DNA of 64,000 nt from positions 1 to 64,000 of the forward strand of contig JAPUIA010000139.1 of assembly GCA_027297435.1 (NCBI GenBank), written 5' to 3'. Source of the DNA: Gammaproteobacteria bacterium. GTDB taxonomy: Bacteria; Pseudomonadota; Gammaproteobacteria; Pseudomonadales; Azotimanducaceae. The stretch's first letter is position 1, and the number at the start of each line of letters is the position of its first letter. The notes beneath the pieces are model-generated. The model was given only the letters and a program-made list of their open reading frames with translations. It was not told the origin of the DNA and did not search any database. Below are positions 9,514-19,124 of the stretch, in pieces. The position numbers and the translations under genes were made by a program.

Positions 9514-10524
9514 ATGCGTGGCATCACAAGAACGATGACGGTTGTTGCGGCATTGTCGTTAGCCGCATCGGCCAGCGGCCAAATCAATCCGTACCGGGCG
9601 ATCGACGGGTGGGCCAAACTACCGGAAGGCCGCACTTGGGGCTCGACGAGCGCAATCTATCCTGCACCGGATGGCAAGCACATCTGGGTTGCTGAACGCT
9701 GCGGTGCCAACACCTGCGTCGGCAAGGACGATGTCGATTCGATTCTGTTGTTCGCTACCGACGGCAATCTCGTCAGAAGTTTCGGCGCCGGACTCATCGT
9801 GTGGCCACACGGCATTCACGTCGACTCACAAGGCAACGTCTGGATCACGGATGCCCGGGGCGAAGGCAATCGCGGTCATCAGGTGCACAAGTTCAGTGCC
9901 GACGGCGAGCTGCTCATGAGCCTCGGCAAGGCCGGTGTGGCCGGTGATGGCAATGACGTCTTCGACCAGCCGTCGGACGGTTTGGTCGCACCCAACGGCG
10001 ACATCTTCGTGGCTGACGGCCATAGCTCAAGTGGTAACAACCGCATCGTCAAGTTCGATAGCGCGGGCCGGTTCATCAAAACATGGGGCTCGACCGGTGC
10101 GGAGGCAGGAGAGTTCCGCGACCCACACGCGCTCGCCATGGATTCCACGGGTCGCTTGTTCGTTGGGGATCGGGGCAACTCTCGCTTGCAGATTTTCGAT
10201 CAGGAAGGCAATCACCTCGAAACCTGGACCTCGTTTGGTCGACCCAGCGGGCTCTTCATCGATGCCAACGATACGCTCTACTCTGCCGATTCGGAGTCGA
10301 ACGCAACCTGGGGTAGCAACCGGGGCTGGCCGCGCGGCATTCGCATCGGCAGCGCCTTCGACGGTTTCGTCGTGGCGTTCATCCCGGACCCAAACCAGGA
10401 CCCCGACAACGCCGGTACGACCGCCGCGGAGGGTGTCGCGGTGGATGCCAACGGCAGTATTTACGGTGCCGAGGTCGGTCCTCGACGCGTTCGAAAATAC
10501 GTGCGACGGGAATCGCGACAGTAA
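9514..10524 (+). CDS. 6-bladed beta-propeller / NHL-repeat (peptidyl-alpha-hydroxyglycine alpha-amidating lyase-like) secreted protein
   Basis: GLIVWPHGIHVDSQGNVWITDA, NRIVKFDSAGRFIKTWGSTGAEAGEFRDPHALAMDSTGRLFVGDRGNSRLQIFDQEG. Confidence 0.85.
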   Translation: MRGITRTMTVVAALSLAASASGQINPYRAIDGWAKLPEGRTWGSTSAIYPAPDGKHIWVAERCGANTCVGKDDVDSILLFATDGNLVRSFGAGLIVWPHGIHVDSQGNVWITDARGEGNRGHQVHKFSADGELLMSLGKAGVAGDGNDVFDQPSDGLVAPNGDIFVADGHSSSGNNRIVKFDSAGRFIKTWGSTGAEAGEFRDPHALAMDSTGRLFVGDRGNSRLQIFDQEGNHLETWTSFGRPSGLFIDANDTLYSADSESNATWGSNRGWPRGIRIGSAFDGFVVAFIPDPNQDPDNAGTTAAEGVAVDANGSIYGAEVGPRRVRKYVRRESRQ

Positions 10525-10528
10525 CCGG

Positions 10529-10599
10529 GTACGAGCGGCTTTAGCCGCGATTCGTTTGTCTCCCTACTAGTTCAATCGCGGCTAAAGCCGCTCCTACCC
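10529..10599. repeat. REP/BIME-type inverted repeat pair A
   Basis: GTACGAGCGGCTTTAGCCGCGATT ... AATCGCGGCTAAAGCCGCTCCTACCC. Confidence 0.85.
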
Positions 10600-10630
10600 G
10601 ACCCGCAAATTTGTTACCCGATCAGCAAAT

Positions 10631-12214
10631 TTATCGTACGAATGCGGCGGACATAAGCTCTTCCGTATAGGCAGTCTGAGGATTGTCGAACACCTGCTCG
10701 GCTGGCCCTTGCTCCACTACCTCACCGTCTTTCATCACGATGAGGTAGTGTGCGACCGCGCGCACGACTTTCAGGTCGTGACTGATGAAGAGATAGGTCA
10801 ACCCGTGGCGGTCCTGAAGCTCACGCAAGAGATCGACAATCTGGGCTTGCACGGACATGTCGAGCGCCGAGGTTGGCTCATCGAGCACGATGAACTTCGG
10901 GCGCAACGCTAGCGCTCGAGCAATGGAGATGCGCTGACGTTGACCGCCGGAAAACTCGTGGGGGTAGCGTTCCATCGTTGCCGGCTCCAAACCCACCTCG
11001 GTGAGCGCGGACGCCACGCGTTCCTTTCGAGCGGCTTCATCCATGTCGCGTTCGTGCACCTTTAGCCCTTCTTCGACGATCTGGCGAACCGAAAGTCGTG
11101 GCGAGAGGCTGCCGAAAGGATCTTGAAACACGACCTGCATGTTTTTCCGTTCTGCGGTCAACGCCTTGGAACCCAGGGCGTGGATTGCCTTGTCACCGAT
11201 CTCGACCGTACCCTTGGCGTTCAACAGACGTAGCAACCCAAGGCCCAACGTGGTCTTGCCCGATCCAGATTCGCCCACCACGCCGACCGTTTGCCCTACG
11301 CGCAAGTCGAGATTCATATCCTTCACCGCGTGGAAATCACCTTGACGCGCAAACCAGCCCTTGCCGATTTTGTAGGTCACGGAGAAGTTGCGAACCTTTA
11401 CCAGCGTCTTTGCGTTTGGGTCGTCCGGCACCGGATCGCCCTTCGGTTCGGCGGCCAGTAGATGCTGCGTGTAGGAATGCTCAGGCTGCGTGAATATTTT
11501 CTCGACGGCGCCGGCTTCCACTATCTCGCCGTCGGTCATCACGCAAACCCTATCGGCCATCGAGCGTACGATGCCGAGATCGTGGGAGATCAACAGTAGG
11601 CCCATGCCAAGCTCGCCTTGCAGCTTCTTCAGCAGCGCAAGGATTCTGGCTTGAATGGTGACGTCGAGGGCCGTGGTTGGCTCGTCGGCAATGAGTAGGC
11701 GCGGCTCGTTGGCAAGTGCCATGGCGATCATCACACGCTGCCGCTGGCCACCGGAAAGCTCGTGCGGATATGCGCCGAGCCTTCGTTCGGCATCATCGAG
11801 CTGTACCATTTCGAGCAACTCGAGGGTCCGGTCGCGGGCCGCATCGCGCGACAGCCCCTTGTGGGTCACTAGTGTTTCCCGAATCTGCTTTGCGACCGTG
11901 TGCAGGGGGTTCAACGAGGTCATCGGCTCTTGGAAGATCATACTGATCTGGGCACCGCGTACCGTCCGCAACCGCACGTCATCGGCGCCGATCATTTCCC
12001 GGCCACCGACCAGCACCGAACCTCGAGGGTGGCTCGCCATCGGATACGGAAGCAGTTGCAAGATAGAAAGTGCGGTTACCGACTTACCCGATCCTGACTC
12101 ACCGACGAGCGCTACCGTTTCGCCCTCAGCGACATCGAACGATACGCCGCGAACCGCATCGTTAGTGCCAAATCGAACGTGCAGGTCGCGTACTTGTACG
12201 AAAGGCTCAGACAC
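10631..12214 (-). CDS. yejF: Peptide/microcin C-type ABC transporter, dual ATP-binding protein (YejF-like)
   Basis: Two Walker A motifs (GESGSGKS), two LSGGQRQR/FSGGQRQR signatures; adjacent to YejE/B/A homologues. Confidence 0.92.
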   Translation of the reverse strand: MSEPFVQVRDLHVRFGTNDAVRGVSFDVAEGETVALVGESGSGKSVTALSILQLLPYPMASHPRGSVLVGGREMIGADDVRLRTVRGAQISMIFQEPMTSLNPLHTVAKQIRETLVTHKGLSRDAARDRTLELLEMVQLDDAERRLGAYPHELSGGQRQRVMIAMALANEPRLLIADEPTTALDVTIQARILALLKKLQGELGMGLLLISHDLGIVRSMADRVCVMTDGEIVEAGAVEKIFTQPEHSYTQHLLAAEPKGDPVPDDPNAKTLVKVRNFSVTYKIGKGWFARQGDFHAVKDMNLDLRVGQTVGVVGESGSGKTTLGLGLLRLLNAKGTVEIGDKAIHALGSKALTAERKNMQVVFQDPFGSLSPRLSVRQIVEEGLKVHERDMDEAARKERVASALTEVGLEPATMERYPHEFSGGQRQRISIARALALRPKFIVLDEPTSALDMSVQAQIVDLLRELQDRHGLTYLFISHDLKVVRAVAHYLIVMKDGEVVEQGPAEQVFDNPQTAYTEELMSAAFVR

Positions 12215-13280
12215 CGGGGCTGCTCGCCATCACGTCCGTTGCCAATTCTCCAGAAGGCGCGCTCTGCAACGATCGGCGAGGATCGAAAGCGTCGCGCACC
12301 GCCTCGCCGACGAAGATCAGCAGCGTCAGCATGGTCGCGAGCGTTGCGAACACCGAGATCCCGATCCACGGTGCGTGCAGATTGGCTTTGGCCTGAGACA
12401 ACAAGCGCCCAAGCGACGGCGTCTCCAACGGCAAGCCAAAATTGAGAAAATCCAGCGCTGTCAGCGTCGTAATCGAACCGTTCATAATAAACGGCAGGTA
12501 GGTGAGCATCGCGACCATTGCGTTTGGCAGTACGTGACGGCGCATGATGGTCAGATCGGACACGCCTAGCGCGCGGGCCGCGCGCACGAACTCGAAGTTA
12601 CGCGCGCGCAAAAACTCAGCCCGCACCACGCCTACCAATGCCATCCAGCTGAAGAGCGACAAAATCGCGAGCAACCAGAAGAAGTTCGGCTCGACCACGC
12701 TGGCCAAGATAATCAGCACGAACAGTATCGGTAGGCCCGCCCAGATCTCGACGATGCGCTGCCCGATCAGGTCGATTTTTCCGCCGAAATATCCTTGCAG
12801 CGCCCCCACGGTGACGCCAATCACCGAACTGATCAGCGTCAGCGACAAGCCGAACAACACGGACAACCTGAATCCGTACAGCAAAATCGCAAAGGTGTCG
12901 GTGCTGAGGCCGTCCGTGCCCAGCCAGTGTTCGGCGCTGGGTGGGGCCGGGTACGGCGGCGGCAAGTTCCAGTCGATGGTGTCGTAGGAGTACGGCACGA
13001 CGGGCCATACCGACCAGCCATTGGATTCGATCTGCTCTCGGATGAACGGGTCGCGATAGTCGGCTTCCGTTTCCAAGACGCCACCGAGGTCACGGTCCGT
13101 GTAAAGGATCATTACGGGAAAGTGCAACTCTCCCTGATAAGAAAACACGATGGGTTTGTCGTTGGCGATGAACTCGCCAAATAGCGACAACGTAAACAGC
13201 GTCAGGAATATCCAAAACGAGTAGTAGCCTCGCTTATTGGCTTTGAACATCGCCAAGCGTCGCTGATTCAAGGGGCTCAT
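12207..13280 (-). CDS. yejE: Peptide ABC transporter permease (YejE-like)
   Basis: RRLAMFKANKRGYYSFWIFLTLFTLSLFGEFIANDKPIVF; DPP-type permease. Confidence 0.92.
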   Translation of the reverse strand: MSPLNQRRLAMFKANKRGYYSFWIFLTLFTLSLFGEFIANDKPIVFSYQGELHFPVMILYTDRDLGGVLETEADYRDPFIREQIESNGWSVWPVVPYSYDTIDWNLPPPYPAPPSAEHWLGTDGLSTDTFAILLYGFRLSVLFGLSLTLISSVIGVTVGALQGYFGGKIDLIGQRIVEIWAGLPILFVLIILASVVEPNFFWLLAILSLFSWMALVGVVRAEFLRARNFEFVRAARALGVSDLTIMRRHVLPNAMVAMLTYLPFIMNGSITTLTALDFLNFGLPLETPSLGRLLSQAKANLHAPWIGISVFATLATMLTLLIFVGEAVRDAFDPRRSLQSAPSGELATDVMASSPGV

Positions 13281-13293
13281 CGGTTGAACCCGA

Positions 13294-14367
13294 TCATGTT
13301 TCGCGCGTTTCGAAATCGATACGCGGATCGACGAATACGTAGACCATGTCGCCGATCAACTGCATGACGAGGCCCACGAGCGTAAAGGTAAACAAGGTGC
13401 CAAACAGAATCGGATAGTCGCGCTTGACGACCGCTTCGTATCCCAGTAGCCCAATGCCGTCGAGCTGAAAGATGACTTCGATCAGCAGCGCGCCGGTAAA
13501 CAAGATACCGACGAACGCAGCGGGAAAGCCTGCGATCACGATCAACATCGCGTTCCGAAATACGTGGCCGTATAGAACCCGTTTTTCCGTAACGCCCTTG
13601 GCCCGCGCGGTCAAGACGAATTGCTTGTTGAGCTCTTCGAGAAAGCTGTTCTTGGTGAGCATCGTCAGCGTTGCAAAGCCACCAACCGTGAGTGCCGTGA
13701 GCGGCAGCGCCAAGTGCCAAAAGTAGTCGCGGACCTTGCCGAACCACGAAAGCTCGTCAAAGTTTTCCGACGTGAGTCCGCGCAAGGGAAACCAATCCAG
13801 GTACGATCCGCCAGCGAAAACCACGATCAGTAGAATGGCGAACAGAAATCCTGGTACCGCATAGGCCGTGAATACCAACCCGCTCGTCCAAATGTCGAAG
13901 CGACGGCCATCGCTTACGGCCTTGGCAATACCCAGCGGTATCGAAATAGAGTAGATCAGCAGCAGCGACCAAAGCCCAAGCGAAATCGATACGGGCAGGC
14001 GCTCGATGACCAAATCCACCACCGGACGATCCTGAAAATAGCTGGTGCCGAAATCTAGTTGCGCGTAGTTCCAGATCATCAAAAAGAACCGCTCGTGCGC
14101 GGGCTTGTCAAAGCCGAATTGTTTCTCGAGCCGTTCGACTAGCGCCGGATCCATGCCAGACGAACCCGTGTAGCCGGATTCGCTGCCAGGCCCCATAGCC
14201 GCCGACGAAATACTCGCCGTACTCGACCCGCCAAAGCCCGCCGCTTCGGCAAGGGCCTGTTCAACGGGTCCACCCGGCGCAAACTGAACGATGATAAAGT
14301 TGATCATCATGACGCCGAAGAGCGTCGGCAGGATCAGCAGCAAGCGGCGCAGAAGGTAGCGGCCCAC
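13294..14367 (-). CDS. yejB: Peptide ABC transporter permease (YejB-like)
   Basis: VGRYLLRRLLLILPTLFGVMMINFIIVQFAPGGPVEQ; GTG start overlaps the yejA-like stop (TAGTG). Confidence 0.92.
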   Translation of the reverse strand: MGRYLLRRLLLILPTLFGVMMINFIIVQFAPGGPVEQALAEAAGFGGSSTASISSAAMGPGSESGYTGSSGMDPALVERLEKQFGFDKPAHERFFLMIWNYAQLDFGTSYFQDRPVVDLVIERLPVSISLGLWSLLLIYSISIPLGIAKAVSDGRRFDIWTSGLVFTAYAVPGFLFAILLIVVFAGGSYLDWFPLRGLTSENFDELSWFGKVRDYFWHLALPLTALTVGGFATLTMLTKNSFLEELNKQFVLTARAKGVTEKRVLYGHVFRNAMLIVIAGFPAAFVGILFTGALLIEVIFQLDGIGLLGYEAVVKRDYPILFGTLFTFTLVGLVMQLIGDMVYVFVDPRIDFETRET

Positions 14368-16253
14368 TACTTCGTCTCCGTGAAGGCTGCGACGCGGGCC
14401 GCCTTCTCCTCGTCCCACCACCAATTGGCCACGTACGACTGGATCCAGATCAACCGGTCATACTCGGCACGGCCGAACTTGTCCCAGTGGACCATACTGA
14501 AGTTGGTTTTCGAAGAGCCCGGTAGCCAGTAAAAGTTCCAAAGCAGCACCCGATCGAGTGCTCGGAGTGCCGCGATGAAATCATCATAGGTTTGCGCGGC
14601 ATAGACATGGCCGATCAGCTCATCCACCGCGGGATCCTTGAGATTCGACCAGTTGAAACTGTACTCCTGCTCGGCGGCCGCGCTGGAGAAGGTATTGCTC
14701 AGCAGCAAGGTCGGGGTGCTGTCCGGTAAAAACTGAATAGCACCAGCATCGAAATCTCCCGAGCGCATCCGATATTGCCAGTTGGATATCTCGGGCGACT
14801 TGATCGTGGAAGTGATGCCCAACTTTTCCAGAATTTTCGTGTAGGGGATGAACGAGCGACCCAACGCAGGAGATACGGCAACGAAACGTAGGTGAAATGG
14901 CTCCCCGGTTGCTTCGTGTACGAGCAGGCCATCCTCGATTACCCACCCAGCTTCGCGCAGAAGTTCCGTTGCCCTGATGATATTGTCGCGATGCCACCCC
15001 ACACCACCGTGCGGTGCTCGGTGCCACGGTTCGGTGAACACGCGTTCGGGAATCTTGCCGCGAAGCGGTTCCAAGAGCTTTAGTTCCTTCTCGCTCGGCA
15101 AACCAAATGATGCGAAGTCGGAATCGTGAAAGAAGCTGGTCGCCTGTTCGTAAAATCCATACGAGCGGCGGCTGCCCCATTCCCAGCCAGGACGTGCCAG
15201 GTCTAGGGCTTCGCGCACCCTGATGTCCTGAAAGCGCGGCTGGCTCATGTTCCAAAAGATCGGCCACCAAAGTCCACCGGGGCGCAGCGCTCGGTTGTCC
15301 CGCTTCTTCAAGAAGCCCTGTGCGACGGCCGGGATATCGTACGACTGAGCCCATCGGCGCGCCACGTTCTCGAGATGCACATCGACCACGTTGGCTTTGA
15401 CCGCCTCGGTTTGCACTTGATCATCTCGAAAATAGTCGACTTTGATGGTGCCGAAGTTGTAGCGGCCTTTATTGACGGGAAGGTCCTTCGCCCAATAGTC
15501 GTCTACGCGTTCGAATTCGATCCAACGACCAACCGCGAACTCGCCAATCTTGTAAGGTCCCGAACCCAGCGGCGGTACGATCGTCGATTTGGTGATGTCA
15601 CGGGTTGCCCAATAGTGCTTCGGTACAATCGGCGGGACACCGAGGCGTCGCGGCACGACGGGGTTGCCTTGGGCTTCGGGCGCTATGTTGAACCTCACTT
15701 CATTGGGGCTCATGACTTCGACGGAAGCAATGACCTGCAACGGCGTGCTGATCGTCGGCCGCGCGTCGTTCATATAGGTTTCGAAACTGAACACCACGTC
15801 ATCCACGGTAATCGGTCGGCCGTCGTGCCAACGCGCCTCGGGACGCAGCCTGAACTGCACCCACGAGTAGTTCTCACCGATGGCGATCCCGTCGGCAATC
15901 AGTCCGTACTGAGTCGCCGGTTCGTCCATCGACTGTTCCATGAGTCCGTCGTAGACGTAGTTGCGTTGATGTGTCCAGAACTCCATGCCACGCACCATGC
16001 GACCGAGCAGTGCCACCGGGTTGAAGTTGTCCCAGGTGCCCATCTCAGCCACGCGGATCGTGCCGCCCTTGGGGGCATCGGGATCGACGTAGTCGTAGTG
16101 GGTGAAATCCGGGGGATATTTCGGGTCGGAGAGGAACGCGTAGCCGTGCTGGTATTCGACGGCAAACGCGACAACCGAGGCGCAGCTCAGCAGCAAACCG
16201 ACACACCAGTGTCTCCCCACGCAGATCCTTCCCCCTAATCGATCCGACGACAA
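14367..16253 (-). CDS. yejA: Extracellular solute-binding protein (YejA-like)
   Basis: SBP family 5: YDYVDPDAPKGGTIRVAEMGTWDNFNP; GSGPYKIGEF; signal peptide. Confidence 0.92.
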   Translation of the reverse strand: MSSDRLGGRICVGRHWCVGLLLSCASVVAFAVEYQHGYAFLSDPKYPPDFTHYDYVDPDAPKGGTIRVAEMGTWDNFNPVALLGRMVRGMEFWTHQRNYVYDGLMEQSMDEPATQYGLIADGIAIGENYSWVQFRLRPEARWHDGRPITVDDVVFSFETYMNDARPTISTPLQVIASVEVMSPNEVRFNIAPEAQGNPVVPRRLGVPPIVPKHYWATRDITKSTIVPPLGSGPYKIGEFAVGRWIEFERVDDYWAKDLPVNKGRYNFGTIKVDYFRDDQVQTEAVKANVVDVHLENVARRWAQSYDIPAVAQGFLKKRDNRALRPGGLWWPIFWNMSQPRFQDIRVREALDLARPGWEWGSRRSYGFYEQATSFFHDSDFASFGLPSEKELKLLEPLRGKIPERVFTEPWHRAPHGGVGWHRDNIIRATELLREAGWVIEDGLLVHEATGEPFHLRFVAVSPALGRSFIPYTKILEKLGITSTIKSPEISNWQYRMRSGDFDAGAIQFLPDSTPTLLLSNTFSSAAAEQEYSFNWSNLKDPAVDELIGHVYAAQTYDDFIAALRALDRVLLWNFYWLPGSSKTNFSMVHWDKFGRAEYDRLIWIQSYVANWWWDEEKAARVAAFTETK

Positions 16254-16297
16254 TCTAGCACAGGTGCGGTCTCTAGAGCGGACCCGTCAAACGCAAG

Positions 16298-16741
16298 CTA
16301 CGGGATGTTCTTTGTCCACCTAAAATCGCAATGACTGGCGCCCTGCATCAATGTCTGCGAGCGTCGAAACGTCCAATCCGGTCGCATGCGGCGTTCCACC
16401 TCGAAGTCGACGGAGCAGGTCAGCAGCGAACCAATCTCGGGTTCGCCGATTGAGCGGAAGTACTCGGCGAACGCGCAGCGTTGCATATCGACGCCATATT
16501 CCGAGTCGGATTCACGAGCGATGATGCTCTCGACCGGAAAATCGAAATCGCCCGCGTTGCTCGGATGGCTGCTAGCCGGTCTCGGTTTCGAGCCGACGTA
16601 GTCTGCCCACGATTCCGCTATCGCATCGCCCACAATTTCACGAGCGCGTTCTTTGCCGAGTTCGGCCTCCAAAGCTTTCACGATCGGTATCACCGCACGA
16701 GCCTGAATCTTCACGGCTTGCAGATGGGAAACGTTACTCAC
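16298..16741 (-). CDS. L-2-amino-thiazoline-4-carboxylic acid hydrolase-like family protein
   Basis: 147 aa from GTG at 16741; conserved C-terminal cysteine/CDFRW-type motif (QGASHCDFRWTK). Confidence 0.62.
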   Translation of the reverse strand: MSNVSHLQAVKIQARAVIPIVKALEAELGKERAREIVGDAIAESWADYVGSKPRPASSHPSNAGDFDFPVESIIARESDSEYGVDMQRCAFAEYFRSIGEPEIGSLLTCSVDFEVERRMRPDWTFRRSQTLMQGASHCDFRWTKNIP

Positions 16742-17933
16742 GAAATTCTCCTTGCTGCAGTCGATTGCCCGCCAGGTAGTCCAGATCGAAGCCGAACAGT
16801 CTGGCAGCGTTACCTGCCAATACCTTGCGCGCGTCCTCCGGCGAAAGCGCATCCGTGATAGCGTCGATCATCGGTCGGCTCTCCGGCCAAGTGCCTTCGT
16901 CGTGGGGGTAATCGTTGCCCCAGAGAAACCGGTCGGCACCGGTGAACCCGACGTTATTGAGTGCCACCGGATCATCGGTGATCGTGACGAAGCCTTGGCG
17001 CCTGAAGTAGTCGCTGGCTTTGAGCGGCAGATCCTTGCGATAAAGGTGACGCCGCCGTTGCATCTGGTCCATCGCCTGCAACGTCCAGGCCAGCCACCCA
17101 CACTCCGATTCGGTGACGACGAATTCGAGTTGCGGGTGCCGTTCCAGCACCCCCGACGCCGTCAACTCCAGAATCGGTGCCATGCCAGCCGCCATCCCCA
17201 CCACCGTCTCGAACTGCTCGGCATGTTTGCGGTTCTCGCGACCGTGTTCGACGGCCCGCCCCCGCCGTTCGTCGCTCATGTTGGCCACGTCGCCGAACTC
17301 GCCGCCGAAGGCAAGATTGCCGCTGAACACGTGAAACGTCAGCGGTATGCGCGCCTCTTCAACCATGCTCCACAGCGGCTCCCACACCTTCAGCCGGTAC
17401 GGCTGCCAGGGAATGACACAAGGTAGGAACAGCGTCGCAAAGCCCTCGTCGATGCAGCGCCCTGCCTCGACGAGCGTGTCCTCGATATCGTCTGTCGGCA
17501 TCATCGCTGCGGGCTTGAAGCGTTCGGATTGCGGGTCGAACACTTCCGATACGTACGCATTGTACGTTCGGGCAAATACCTTCGAGTACTCCGCGGACGC
17601 CTCGCCACCGCCACCATTGAGCGCAATGTTCGGAAATACGACTTGGGCATCGACCCCTTCGCGCGCCATGTCGCGGATGCGCACGTCCAGATCCGTGCCC
17701 CGCGATGGGTCGCTGCGAAATTCCAGCTCACGATCGCGGCTGGAAAGTCGTTTGCGCGAGCTGCGCTCGATGCGCTTGCCGCCCAATTCCAGATCGTGGT
17801 CTCCGCCGGGAGCGTCGACCAGCAGCGGCATCTGCCCACGGAATTGCTCCGGGAGGCGGTCTCGAAGATCGGTATTTTCGCCGACGTGGGCATCGGCGGT
17901 GATCAAGACAGACGGTTCGGGAGTACTCGTCAT
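16734..17933 (-). CDS. Amidohydrolase (amidohydrolase_2 family)
   Basis: LITADAHVGEN, PLTFHVFSG, FLWGNDYPHDEGTWPES motifs. Confidence 0.88.
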   Translation of the reverse strand: MTSTPEPSVLITADAHVGENTDLRDRLPEQFRGQMPLLVDAPGGDHDLELGGKRIERSSRKRLSSRDRELEFRSDPSRGTDLDVRIRDMAREGVDAQVVFPNIALNGGGGEASAEYSKVFARTYNAYVSEVFDPQSERFKPAAMMPTDDIEDTLVEAGRCIDEGFATLFLPCVIPWQPYRLKVWEPLWSMVEEARIPLTFHVFSGNLAFGGEFGDVANMSDERRGRAVEHGRENRKHAEQFETVVGMAAGMAPILELTASGVLERHPQLEFVVTESECGWLAWTLQAMDQMQRRRHLYRKDLPLKASDYFRRQGFVTITDDPVALNNVGFTGADRFLWGNDYPHDEGTWPESRPMIDAITDALSPEDARKVLAGNAARLFGFDLDYLAGNRLQQGEFRE

Positions 17934-19018
17934 GCCTTCTCCCCCATTCGGAACATGTAGGCCACGTTCGCCGGCGTTTCACCGTTGACGACCGAAAGAA
18001 ACGCTTCTGCCACGGCTTCGCCGCCTTCCCGGTATTCGATGTTCAGCCAGTCACGGCTGCTACGGTACAACCGCTCTGTCGCGGCCGCCGCGCGCCGTCG
18101 ATATTCCTCCGCGCCCCAGTCCTCGAAGCGCTTCTCCACCTGTCCGGGGCCGAAGAACATCGTTGGTTTGGGGCCGGGTAGGCCTTTCGGCGGTCGTCCT
18201 GCCTCCCAATGGGTGACGCCGACTATGCTGCTGAACGCGAGCTTGTCGCCGTACCGCTCATGGATTTCGCCGATGACCGTCCCCGACCCCGCCATGTCGA
18301 CGAGCACCGTGCGTTCGGACGTATCGAGTTCGGCCAAAGCATCGTAGGTGACCACGTGATCGTACGTTCCCAGAGACGAAACAAACGACCGGTTGCGTTG
18401 TGACGTGATGCCGGTCACTTGAACCGGGCTCGCCTCGCCGCTCAAGAGTTCTGCCAGCCCAAGGCCCGTCTTGCTCGATGCGCTTGCGATCAGCACCGTC
18501 GAGGCATCGAAGTATGCGTTGTCGGCCAGAAAGTCCGCGAGCAAAAACGAGGTGCCGAACACGGGCGACAAAATGGCCCGCTCGTCCTCCGAAATCGCCC
18601 CGTCTCGATCGGTAACGCGCTGATACTGGTTGTAGACCATCGGCAGATCTTGCCGATGGGGCGTCGCGTCGGTAAACGTGTGACCGGAAACTGCCTCGGG
18701 GCGCACCACCAGGTACTCCGACATGGGCAGATAGCCGTAAATACGCTCCGCAACGGCAATCTCGGTCGATTTCGATTCGACCACGTCGGCAAAGCCCCAC
18801 ACCGGCGTACGAAACCAATCCGGGCGGTCGGCGACCGGGAAGAATTGCCAGTAGCCGATGCGGTCGCCCAAAACGGCATACGTCACGTTGTTCGCGGTGA
18901 ACGAAAACTTGTCCACGCGCAGGAGCAATTCACCGGCTTGGAGGTTCCCCACGGGCAAATCCACCACCTCGATGTTGCGCACGTTGGCTTTCTCGACGAT
19001 TAGACTGATATTCTTCAC
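17930..19018 (-). CDS. DUF2855 family protein (MDR-like)
   Basis: LLRVDKFSFTANNVTYAVLGDRIGYWQFFP is characteristic of DUF2855; ATGA overlap with the amidohydrolase. Confidence 0.85.
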   Translation of the reverse strand: MKNISLIVEKANVRNIEVVDLPVGNLQAGELLLRVDKFSFTANNVTYAVLGDRIGYWQFFPVADRPDWFRTPVWGFADVVESKSTEIAVAERIYGYLPMSEYLVVRPEAVSGHTFTDATPHRQDLPMVYNQYQRVTDRDGAISEDERAILSPVFGTSFLLADFLADNAYFDASTVLIASASSKTGLGLAELLSGEASPVQVTGITSQRNRSFVSSLGTYDHVVTYDALAELDTSERTVLVDMAGSGTVIGEIHERYGDKLAFSSIVGVTHWEAGRPPKGLPGPKPTMFFGPGQVEKRFEDWGAEEYRRRAAAATERLYRSSRDWLNIEYREGGEAVAEAFLSVVNGETPANVAYMFRMGEKA

Positions 19019-19124
19019 GGTGTTACCTCCCCACCAGTTTTGCTACATATTTACACACTCGCGCTGCGATTTGCGTTAATCTGCCAGGTACGTGTATCAA
19101 ACCTGTACGGGGAGTACGTCGAAG

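Noticed and set aside
15375-16238. 287 aa plus-strand ORF opposite yejA
   Set aside because: Antisense shadow of a GC-rich gene; composition His/Val/Asp/Arg-rich with no motif.
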